Assembly: GCA_964244295.1 (NCBI GenBank)
Contig: CAXTIG010000012.1
Location: forward strand, 62,001-126,000
Direction: 5' to 3'
DNA from: JAJAZB01 sp964244295
GTDB taxonomy: Bacteria; Bacteroidota; Bacteroidia; Cytophagales; Spirosomataceae
DNA: 64,000 nt
The notes under the pieces are model-generated. The model worked only from the letters and a program-made list of their open reading frames with translations, did not search any database and was not told the DNA's origin. The translations under genes were made by a program, and so were the position numbers. Shown here in pieces: positions 17,113 to 24,041 of this stretch (its first letter is position 1; the number at the start of each line of letters is the position of its first letter).

Positions 17113-17799
17113 ATGGCTATCCTCGTATCTCCAGATGCATCACTCGATGCAGGAACACTTCAGCGGTTAGAAGCTTTTGAAAAAATTCCCGGATGGTTAG
17201 TAAAAATTTGGAAAAAGGTATACAATAACCGCCGCTCCCAACTTACCTCGCCTCAGGTGAATTTAATGAGAGATCGCGAGGTAGTGTACGTAAAATCCAG
17301 TCTTATTAACTGGCTAATTACACAATTCCCAAGTGATGACAGCCACGTTGTATTCAAATTTGGGTGTAGCGAACCGGGGAGCCCCACCCGATGCGCTAAT
17401 TTGAGGGTTTTTGTGTATATCCTAAAGAAATTACCTGGAAATGAGATTCCTGAGAGTTCAGTATATGAATTAGGAGATGATTTCTACTCAGCCCCTGATG
17501 AACATGCCCCCGTGGTCGCTCTAACGGATTTCAATACTTCAATTGCGAATCTAAAGGAAAGAATTCGGCTACTTCGATTAACCAAGGAATGGGAGGGGGT
17601 AGCTTTTAAGAGCGGATTAATTCTTGATTCAAAAGTTCTCGAATATACTGTTCTTAAAGCTCATATAGCTTTCAATGACCGATCCTCTGATTTTCACAAT
17701 ACGGTCATTATTCAGGGAGTCCGTTCCGCTCTTGAAGGATTCATTAGAGATGAAGACACGTTTTACGACCACGGTAATCAGTGCTGTCCCATCAATTAG
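17113..17799 (+). CDS. Protein of unknown function in an AT-rich patch
   Basis: A 228-residue soluble protein without signal peptide or membrane segment. I do not recognise a family. It has a basic N-terminal part (WLVKIWKKVYNNRR), a mixed alpha/beta middle containing a Cys-containing stretch (KFGCSEPGSPTRCANLRVFVYILKKL), a DDFYSAPDEH acidic loop and a predicted helix rich in charged residues (about 148-165). Base composition is markedly poorer in G+C than neighbours (17401-17460 has 21 G+C of 60), which suggests later acquisition. It precedes a membrane protein and a two-component pair on the same strand, 22 nt upstream of the former, so co-expression is plausible. Confidence 0.7.
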   Translation: MAILVSPDASLDAGTLQRLEAFEKIPGWLVKIWKKVYNNRRSQLTSPQVNLMRDREVVYVKSSLINWLITQFPSDDSHVVFKFGCSEPGSPTRCANLRVFVYILKKLPGNEIPESSVYELGDDFYSAPDEHAPVVALTDFNTSIANLKERIRLLRLTKEWEGVAFKSGLILDSKVLEYTVLKAHIAFNDRSSDFHNTVIIQGVRSALEGFIRDEDTFYDHGNQCCPIN

Positions 17800-17821
17800 T
17801 TTTGATGAATAGTTCGAAAAA

Positions 17822-18463
17822 ATGAACGAAGCCTACAATCTCGTCCTGACTGGTTGCCTCGGAATTGCCCTGTGGCGACGAAACCATCTCACAGCCAACC
17901 TCTCCTGGATCTTATATCTGGTTTGCGTAACGTGGTTGGTTGAGGCTATCGGTTATGGATTACTTCGAACAAAACAGTCAAATTTTTGGCTTTATCAGGC
18001 ATTAACTCCCATTGAGTACGGATTACTCGCCGGGTTCTTTTACTCGACCCTGAGTTCTAAAATTGTAAGGCAAGCCATACAGATTTCCATCATAGTGGTC
18101 GTTATTTCCGCTCTTGTGTACGCCTACAATGTAGGCGTACACTTACCAAATTCTTACACATTCATGTTAGCGGCGGCCCTGCTGGTGGTTTGGGCCTCAC
18201 TATATTTCTATGAACTCTACCACCGCCAGGAGACGTATCAACTCTCTCAGTTACCAGAATTTTGGATTGCGGCGGGTGTACTGGTTTTCTACGCCGGTAC
18301 GTTTTTTCAAATGGGTTTGTTTACGTACCTCGTGCGCTCTGGGAACAAAACTCTGGCGGACCGACTGTACTTCATCAATCATTTTTTGAACGTATTCCTC
18401 TACAGCTTGTACGCCATCGGGTTTCTATGCAGGACACCGAAGAAATCGCCATCATTGTCGTAG
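17822..18463 (+). CDS. Seven-helix-like membrane protein paired with the histidine kinase
   Basis: A 213-residue integral membrane protein with about six to seven hydrophobic segments (for example ILYLVCVTWLVEAIGYGLL, ISIIVVVISALVYAY, FMLAAALLVVWASLYFY, IAAGVLVFYAGTFFQMGLF). There is no domain I can name. Its 3' end overlaps the start of the kinase gene by 37 nt. The kinase has only one transmembrane helix and no sensor, so this protein is the likely sensory or input subunit. That role is inferred from context. Codon and base use are AT-rich, like the gene before it and unlike the kinase. Confidence 0.75.
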   Translation: MNEAYNLVLTGCLGIALWRRNHLTANLSWILYLVCVTWLVEAIGYGLLRTKQSNFWLYQALTPIEYGLLAGFFYSTLSSKIVRQAIQISIIVVVISALVYAYNVGVHLPNSYTFMLAAALLVVWASLYFYELYHRQETYQLSQLPEFWIAAGVLVFYAGTFFQMGLFTYLVRSGNKTLADRLYFINHFLNVFLYSLYAIGFLCRTPKKSPSLS

Positions 18464-19227
18464 TTGGCAGTATCCTGATGCTCGTGCTGGCTACGTTCGT
18501 AGCGACGTTTTTCTTTTTGTACCAGCGCCGCAACTTTCGGTATCAACAGGAATTACAAAAAATGCAGGAAGCCTACCGCCAAGAACTCCTCCGCTCCCAA
18601 CTCGAAATTCAGGAGCAAACCATGCAGGGCGTAGCGCAGGAAATCCACGACAACGTCGGGCAGGTGCTGGCGCTGGTGAAAATCAACCTGAACACCCTGC
18701 CCGAAACGGGCGACGAAAAAACCAAAGAAAAACTCTTCAACACCCGCGAACTCCTCAACCGCGCCATCGCCGATTTACGGGGTCTTTCCAAATCCTTGCA
18801 CGGTGAAAACCGGCTCGGTGCGGGCCTGGCGGCGGCGCTACGGGCCGAGGTGCAGGGAATCACCAATTCGGGCGTGGTGCTGGCGGCGTTCGAGCAATCC
18901 GGGGCTGAACTTTCGCTGGATCCTCAGCCGGAACTGCTGCTGTTTCGCATCACCCAGGAGTTGATTCACAACGCCCTCAAGCACGCTGAGTCTAAAAACC
19001 TGCGGGTGTCGTTGGATTGTTCGGACGGGCAGTTTACCTTAACCGTCGAGGACGATGGAATCGGCTTCGACCCTCAGCAAATGGGGCAACCCAACGGTGG
19101 TGAGCGGGGCATGGGCCTCGAAAGCATGCGCAACCGTGCCCGGCTCATCGGGGCGGATTTCACTATTCGGAGTACCGTCGGACAGGGCACTACCGCCGTG
19201 CTGACGCTTTCCCAACCCTCTCGATAA
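18427..19227 (+). CDS. NarL/DesK-type sensor histidine kinase
   Basis: A 266-residue kinase beginning at the ATG at 18427; earlier in-frame ATGs fall deep inside the preceding membrane gene. It has one transmembrane helix (about 8-32), a coiled coil (about 35-68), a HisKA_3 dimerisation domain with phospho-acceptor His74 in EIHDNVGQ, and an HATPase_c domain with N box (LIHNALKHAE), G1 (DDGIGFDP) and G2 (GERGMGLESMRNRA). It autophosphorylates and passes phosphate to the response regulator encoded six bases downstream. No periplasmic sensor exists, so input probably comes from the overlapping membrane protein. Confidence 0.93.
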   Translation: MQDTEEIAIIVVVGSILMLVLATFVATFFFLYQRRNFRYQQELQKMQEAYRQELLRSQLEIQEQTMQGVAQEIHDNVGQVLALVKINLNTLPETGDEKTKEKLFNTRELLNRAIADLRGLSKSLHGENRLGAGLAAALRAEVQGITNSGVVLAAFEQSGAELSLDPQPELLLFRITQELIHNALKHAESKNLRVSLDCSDGQFTLTVEDDGIGFDPQQMGQPNGGERGMGLESMRNRARLIGADFTIRSTVGQGTTAVLTLSQPSR

Positions 19228-19233
19228 ACCCGT

Positions 19234-19932
19234 ATGGATGCTGTCAAAAATACCCCTGTCAATGCCCGGATGGACGTTGTCAAAATTGCCCTGGTCGACG
19301 ACCACCACCTGTTGCGCCACGGCCTGGCCGAACTCATCAACAGTTTCGAGGGCTACCACGTCCACCTCGAAGCGGGCAATGGCCGCGAATTCACCCAGCG
19401 CCTCCAGGCCCAGGACTTACCCGACATCGCGCTGCTCGACATTCACATGCCTTTCATGGACGGCTACGCCACCGCCGAGTGGCTGCGACTCAATCACCCC
19501 TCCGTGAAAGTGCTGGCGCTTACGATGGAAGACACCGAGGCGGCCATCATTCGGATGCTGCGTTGCGGGGCGCTGGGCTACGTGCTCAAGGATGCCGAAA
19601 CCACCGAACTTCGCCTGGCCCTCGACACGCTCATGGACCGGGGTTTTTACCACTCCGAGTTGGTCACCAACACGCTGATGAGTTCGTTGAAAGTCGACGA
19701 AGCGACCCCCAGCCATGCTCCGCCCGTCCGGCCCAAGCTCAATCCGCGTGAACTCGACTTTTTGAAGTACTGCTGCTCCGAACTGACCTACAAGGAAATT
19801 GCCGACCGGATGTGCCTTAGCGTGCGGACCATCGACGGATACCGGGAAGATTTATTCACGAAACTGGGCGTCCGGAGTCGGGTGGGACTGGTGATGTACG
19901 CCATCCGGCAGGGCTTGGTGGCGCTGGGCTGA
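19234..19932 (+). CDS. NarL/FixJ-family response regulator
   Basis: A 232-residue regulator with an N-terminal receiver domain (acidic DDHH pocket near 22-25, phospho-acceptor Asp69 in LLDIHMPFMDG, YVLKD lysine near 120) and a C-terminal LuxR-type helix-turn-helix (YKEIADRMCLSVRTIDGYREDLF). The ATG at 19234 gives a 12-residue lead before the receiver; the ATG at 19270 (MDVVKIALVDDHH) is an equally plausible start. It is the cognate partner of the kinase just upstream; the regulon is unknown. Confidence 0.94.
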   Translation: MDAVKNTPVNARMDVVKIALVDDHHLLRHGLAELINSFEGYHVHLEAGNGREFTQRLQAQDLPDIALLDIHMPFMDGYATAEWLRLNHPSVKVLALTMEDTEAAIIRMLRCGALGYVLKDAETTELRLALDTLMDRGFYHSELVTNTLMSSLKVDEATPSHAPPVRPKLNPRELDFLKYCCSELTYKEIADRMCLSVRTIDGYREDLFTKLGVRSRVGLVMYAIRQGLVALG

Positions 19933-20259
19933 ACGATCGACTGCCCCGTCGAAAATGAAAAAAGGGCCGGTTGTGCCGCCACACAACCAAGCCCAAGAGG
20001 CCGGACCGGGTGGTCCAGACCAGAATACTTACGAAAAGAATTGGGTTTGGGTTTTGCGCTGATAAAAAAAACTTCATCGGCTCCGGCAATACCGGATCTT
20101 CCTTGTCTCTGGAAAAGCAATTTGAAGTTTTTGGGTTTTGACCCGCCCCTTTTTTTTCTCCGCCCCTCGCCACTTCTTCCCAAAAAACTTTCCCCTTTCC
20201 TGTAACCTTCCCCGCATCCCGGAGTTTCCACGTCAAATTCCCTAAATCCACCGTACTGC
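19933..20259. other. Gene-free interval between response regulator and ECF sigma gene
   Basis: No coding region. A 7-bp hairpin (GGTTGTG...CACAACC, 19969-19988) lies shortly after the regulator stop, without a T-run. The rest is pyrimidine-rich on the plus strand, and I find no clear promoter box. Confidence 0.6.
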
Positions 20260-20811
20260 TTGGACTCACTGACGGACAACGCGCTGATGCTCCAGGTCAA
20301 AGCGGGCGACGTGGACAAGATGGGGCTGCTCTTCGAGCGGTACCACCGGAAGCTGTTTGGCTTTCTCTACCACCAGACGGGCCGGGCCGACATCAGTGAA
20401 GATTTGGTGCAGAACGTCTTTTACCGGATGCTGAAGTACCGCCACACCTTCACCGGGGAGGGGGAATTCCGAACCTGGATGTACCACCTGGCCCGGAACG
20501 CGATGCTCGATTTTGCCCAAAAAAATAGGCGTTCCGCTCACTCGTATGACGTAGCCGATTTTTCCGATACGATCGGGGGAGGAATGGCCGCCGACGAGTC
20601 CATGCAGAAAGAACAAGACCTGGATTTGTTGCAAAACGCCCTGGCGCGGTTGAGTGCCGGAAACCGGGAAGTGTTGATTCTGAGCCGTTTTCAGGAATTG
20701 AAATACGAGGAAATTGCCCGGATTCTGAAGACCACCGAAGGGGCGGTAAAAGTGCGGATCCACCGGGCGATGAACGAGTTGAAACGGGTTTTTCTGAAAA
20801 TTGAAAACTGA
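20260..20811 (+). CDS. ECF RNA polymerase sigma factor
   Basis: A 183-residue sigma-70 family protein with region 2 (YHRKLFGFLYHQTGRADISED, then WMYHLARNAMLDF) and region 4 (LSAGNREVLILSRFQELKYEEIA, TTEGAVKVRIHRAMNEL). It directs polymerase to a dedicated promoter set. TTG at 20260 keeps the full N-terminus; ATG at 20287 is a shorter alternative. Nine bases separate it from the next gene, a zinc-finger protein that probably serves as its anti-sigma factor. The following DUF4097 and permease genes are candidate targets. Confidence 0.93.
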   Translation: MDSLTDNALMLQVKAGDVDKMGLLFERYHRKLFGFLYHQTGRADISEDLVQNVFYRMLKYRHTFTGEGEFRTWMYHLARNAMLDFAQKNRRSAHSYDVADFSDTIGGGMAADESMQKEQDLDLLQNALARLSAGNREVLILSRFQELKYEEIARILKTTEGAVKVRIHRAMNELKRVFLKIEN

Positions 20812-20820
20812 GGGCGAGCC

Positions 20821-21642
20821 ATGAATTGTGACCAAGCCAGAGCGAAACTGATCGACTACCTCAACGACGAACTCACGGACGCCGAATGGGCCGCACTCGA
20901 CCTGCACCTGTTTTTTTGCGAAGACTGTCGGCAGGAAATGCGGGCCGTTCGGAAAACCTGGGACGTGCTGGGAAACGTATCCGTGCCGGAGCCGAGTGCC
21001 CGGATGCGCAGCAATTTTTACGCGATGCTCGAAACCTACCAGCAAGAGCAGGCAACGGCCCGGTCTCGTTCGTTGGAGGCTTTTCTGGACCGACTCCGCG
21101 AACTCTTCATCCCCCGGCTGGCGCTGCGGTTGGCCTATAGCCTCGGCCTGCTGGCGCTCGGCGTGGCGGGAGGGTACTGGTTCCAATCGAAGCGATCGTC
21201 GCTGGTGGTGTACCAAACGCAGGTCGCGGCTCTGACTACCCAGGTGGAAGAAATGCGCGAGGGAATGCTGCTGTCGCTCATCGAAAACCCCTCGGCCACC
21301 GAACGGCTCCGGGGGGTGGGCTACTCCAAAGACATCGGGCAGGTGAACGCCGAGGTGACGGAAGCGCTGCTCACCACGCTCAACAACGACCCGAACGTAA
21401 ACGTCCGCCTCGTCACGCTGGAAGCCCTGATTCAGCGGGCGCAAGACCCCAGGGTGCGGGAAGGATTGGTACAGTCGCTTACCCAGCAGGAATCACCGCT
21501 GGTGCAATCGGCGCTGGCCGATGCGATGGTGACCTTGCAGGAAAAACGCTCGCTGAAACCGCTCCGGCAATTGCTCCGGCAGAAAAACCTGAATGGCCTG
21601 GTGAAAACTAAAATCGAGGAGAGCATCCGGGCGCTGTCGTGA
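20821..21642 (+). CDS. Zinc-finger anti-sigma-like membrane protein with HEAT repeats
   Basis: A 273-residue protein. The N-terminus has the zf-HC2/ZAS pattern (MNCDQARAKLIDYLND...HLFFCEDC, an H-x3-C-x2-C motif) typical of anti-sigma factors that bind ECF sigmas. One transmembrane helix lies around 100-120 (LAYSLGLLALGVAGGYWF). The periplasmic C-terminus carries HEAT-like helical repeats (NDPNVNVRLVTLEALIQRAQ, ESPLVQSALADAMVTLQEK), unusual as a sensor. It most likely sequesters the sigma factor encoded just upstream and releases it on an envelope signal. The signal is unknown. Confidence 0.87.
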   Translation: MNCDQARAKLIDYLNDELTDAEWAALDLHLFFCEDCRQEMRAVRKTWDVLGNVSVPEPSARMRSNFYAMLETYQQEQATARSRSLEAFLDRLRELFIPRLALRLAYSLGLLALGVAGGYWFQSKRSSLVVYQTQVAALTTQVEEMREGMLLSLIENPSATERLRGVGYSKDIGQVNAEVTEALLTTLNNDPNVNVRLVTLEALIQRAQDPRVREGLVQSLTQQESPLVQSALADAMVTLQEKRSLKPLRQLLRQKNLNGLVKTKIEESIRALS

Positions 21643-21680
21643 GAAGGATGTATTCGGATTCAGTTTTACCGACCTTTCCT

Positions 21681-21814
21681 CATTGTCATCCTGAACGTAG
21701 TGAAGGATCTCGTCGGCCTACCGTAAAGCTGATCGGAGGCCCAATAGTAGCCATTAGCCAGCTATTCGGTACCCTACCCTAACAAGATCCTTCGCTACGC
21801 TCAGGATGACAATG
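21681..21814. repeat. GTCATCC-type palindrome with diverged arms
   Basis: Left arm 21681-21713 (CATTGTCATCCTGAACG...) and right arm about 21781-21814 pair over some 33 nt with three mismatches, mostly transition changes. It lies between the anti-sigma gene and the first DUF4097 gene. Confidence 0.8.
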
Positions 21815-21862
21815 GAATAATGCTGCGAGTAAGTAGTTTACGTTTACCTCAACTCAAAAATC

Positions 21863-22729
21863 ATGAAACCACTCCTCTTCCCCCTCCTGGCGGGAACGCT
21901 GCTCGCCTGTGCCCAGGCTCCGGGCCAGGCCCAGGAATTTAAAGAGCACCTCAGTAAAGAATTTACGCCCACGGGAGCCGTCGGTAGCACGACACTGGCG
22001 ATTTACAACGTCAACGGCTTCATTAAAGTCGAAGGGTATCCGGGAAACAAAGTGCTGCTGGAAATTGACAAAACCATCTCGGCCAAAAACCAGCCGACCT
22101 TGGAACTGGGCAAAAAGGAATTCAGCCTCCAGTTCGAGCAGAAAGGCGACAGTCTCATTGTCTACATCGCCGAACCCTTCGATTCGCGGCCTGACCGGAA
22201 TCGCTGGAATCGCGAAAACCACCGGCGGATCGAATACGGGTACAACCTTGATTTTACGGTGAAAATCCCCTACGCGATGAACCTGCACGCCTCGACCGTC
22301 AACCACGGCGACGTGGTGGTGAACAACGTGGCTGGTACGCTGCGGGTGTTCAACGTCAACGGAGCCATTGCCCTGACGAACGCGAAAGGCACCACCGAAC
22401 TGCACACCATCAACGGAAACGTCGACGCGAACTACCTGGCCGTCCCCTCCGAAAAATCGACGTACTACACCCTCAACGGCGACATCCGGGTCAGCTACCC
22501 GGCCAGTTTTTCCGCTGAGTTGCAATTCAAAAGTTTCAACGGGAGCTTCTTTACCGATTTTGCCGACGCTGAAGTCCTGCCCACGCGGGTGACCCGCAAT
22601 CAGGAAGGCAAGGGCGGCGGCACCGTGTACAAGCTCAACAAGGACGCTTCCATTCGGATTGGCAAGGGGGGCAAAACCTTTCGATTCGAGACCTTCAACG
22701 GGAATATTTACATCAAAAAACAAGGGTAA
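21863..22729 (+). CDS. Secreted DUF4097-family beta-repeat protein, copy 1
   Basis: A 288-residue exported protein (hydrophobic leader 1-25; the LLAC segment could be a lipobox or part of a normal signal peptide). The mature part has the parallel-beta repeat with Asn-Gly turns typical of DUF4097 (IYNVNGFIKVEGY, VNHGDVVVNNVAGTLRVFNVNGAI, HTINGNVDANYL, FNGNIYIKKQG). These proteins are predicted right-handed beta-helices of unknown function, often next to ECF sigma or PspC-type envelope regulators. A paralogue follows nine bases downstream. Confidence 0.9.
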   Translation: MKPLLFPLLAGTLLACAQAPGQAQEFKEHLSKEFTPTGAVGSTTLAIYNVNGFIKVEGYPGNKVLLEIDKTISAKNQPTLELGKKEFSLQFEQKGDSLIVYIAEPFDSRPDRNRWNRENHRRIEYGYNLDFTVKIPYAMNLHASTVNHGDVVVNNVAGTLRVFNVNGAIALTNAKGTTELHTINGNVDANYLAVPSEKSTYYTLNGDIRVSYPASFSAELQFKSFNGSFFTDFADAEVLPTRVTRNQEGKGGGTVYKLNKDASIRIGKGGKTFRFETFNGNIYIKKQG

Positions 22730-22738
22730 CCAAACACG

Positions 22739-23839
22739 ATGATGAACGTCGATCAATCAATGACTGGCCTGTGGGCTAATGGAAAAAGCGGTATTCAGGT
22801 AAGGATGACTCCGCACTTTTTGCCAACAATCTTTTTGAAAAAAAGCAGACCGGTTTCACCGGAGCTTGTCATCCCGACGCAGGAGGGATCGCGTCGGCCT
22901 TCCGATACACTTGCCGGAAGTTGGCGCTTCGGCATTCCACCGAGATCCCTCCTGCGTCGGGATGACAAGCCCGTAGTTCAAAATCCTGGACTACGCCGGA
23001 ATAAATTCGACCGGCCCGTCGCCCTCATCGCTTTGCTGCTGCTGAGTTGGGTCCCGCTCCTTCAAGCCCAAGACGGAGGGAAAGAACAACTCGTGGTGCC
23101 GCTGAGCGAACCCGGCAAACCCGGTTTTCTGACGGTTGGCCTGGTGAATGGGTCGATTCACGTAACCGGCTACACCGGCAAAGACGTGGTGATTGACGCC
23201 AGTACGAATTCGCGCCGGGACAAAAAAGACGACGACGAAAAGGGCCGGGGCAACGCGAGCGGCATGAAGCGCATCGCCGGGGGCGCTTCGCTCGAACTCA
23301 CGGCGGAAGAAAAAGACAATCGCATCAAGGTCAGTTCCGACTCCTGGAAACACGCCGTGAACCTGACCATCAAAGTGCCGCAACGGTTTTCGCTTAAACT
23401 GGAAACCGTCAACGACGGGGACATCGTGGTCGAAAACGTGCAGGGAGAACTGGAGATTTCCAACGTAAACGGCGGCGTTCAACTCAGCGACGTATCCGGG
23501 TCAGCGGTAGCCAATACCGTCAACGGAGCCATGACCGTGAAATTTAAAGACATCACGGCCAACGCCCCGATGGCCTTCACGACGCTCAACGGTCGGGTGG
23601 ACGTGACCTTTCCAACCAACCTGAAGGCAACGGTCAAACTGAAATCCGACCGGGGCGACATTTACAGCGATTTCGATTTGGCCGTGGAAAAAAGCCAGCC
23701 CAAAGTGGATCGCTCCGGCCAGGGCGGAATGTACCGCGTCAGCGTGGAAGACTGGACCTACGGCAAAATCAACGGCGGTGGGCCGGAGATTCTGATGAAA
23801 ACCATGAACGGGAATATCTACCTGCGGAAGGTGAAGTGA
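22739..23839 (+). CDS. Secreted DUF4097-family protein, copy 2, with palindrome in its leader
   Basis: 366 residues from the ATG at 22739. The DUF4097 beta-repeat spans about 120-366 (VNGSIHVTGYTGKDVVID, VNDGDIVVENVQGELEISNVNGGV, MNGNIYLRKVK). The signal peptide core lies late, at residues 94-109, because residues 42-77 are encoded by a 107-nt palindromic element. No ATG or GTG lies between the element and the core; only a TTG inside the core. The nine-base spacing from the previous gene supports the upstream start. Either the leader is translated through the element, or the export signal uses a weak start. Function as for copy 1. Confidence 0.82.
   Translation: MMNVDQSMTGLWANGKSGIQVRMTPHFLPTIFLKKSRPVSPELVIPTQEGSRRPSDTLAGSWRFGIPPRSLLRRDDKPVVQNPGLRRNKFDRPVALIALLLLSWVPLLQAQDGGKEQLVVPLSEPGKPGFLTVGLVNGSIHVTGYTGKDVVIDASTNSRRDKKDDDEKGRGNASGMKRIAGGASLELTAEEKDNRIKVSSDSWKHAVNLTIKVPQRFSLKLETVNDGDIVVENVQGELEISNVNGGVQLSDVSGSAVANTVNGAMTVKFKDITANAPMAFTTLNGRVDVTFPTNLKATVKLKSDRGDIYSDFDLAVEKSQPKVDRSGQGGMYRVSVEDWTYGKINGGGPEILMKTMNGNIYLRKVK
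22864..22970. repeat. GTCATCCCG-type palindrome inside the leader of a DUF4097 gene
   Basis: Arms 22864-22890 and 22944-22970 are 27-nt perfect reverse complements beginning GCTTGTCATCCCGACGCAGG. The element is a multiple-frame-compatible insert: the frame stays open through it. It resembles the palindrome at 54913-55017 in arm sequence. Confidence 0.9.
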
Positions 23840-23858
23840 TGCTATGTAAACCGCCATG

Positions 23859-23896
23859 CTGAAACAAGCGGTCCGCCGCTGCGGTTCAGCATGACG
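23859..23896. repeat. Small hairpin after the second DUF4097 gene
   Basis: CATGCTGAA pairs with TTCAGCATG around a loop containing GCGGTCCGCCGC. It lies 20 nt past the stop codon and may be a transcription terminator-like structure, without a T-run. Confidence 0.55.
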
Positions 23897-24041
23897 GCCT
23901 CAAAAACACTGTCCAGTTACGGACAAAATCCTGTTCGATTTCGGACGGCAAAAAGCCGTATTCAACCAATAAAGCCCCTTTTCGAGCACGGCACAGCTCT
24001 TGTCCGATTGTCCGGTACGTTTCCCGAAATCCTTCCTACCC

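Noticed and set aside
18262..18426. Longer upstream start for the NarL-type kinase
   Set aside because: The extra 55 residues come from the overlapping membrane gene read in another frame and have no kinase or membrane character; the ATG at 18427 gives a normal N-terminus.
19969..19988. Hairpin after the response regulator as a terminator
   Set aside because: Only a 7-bp stem and no T-run follows; too weak to call.
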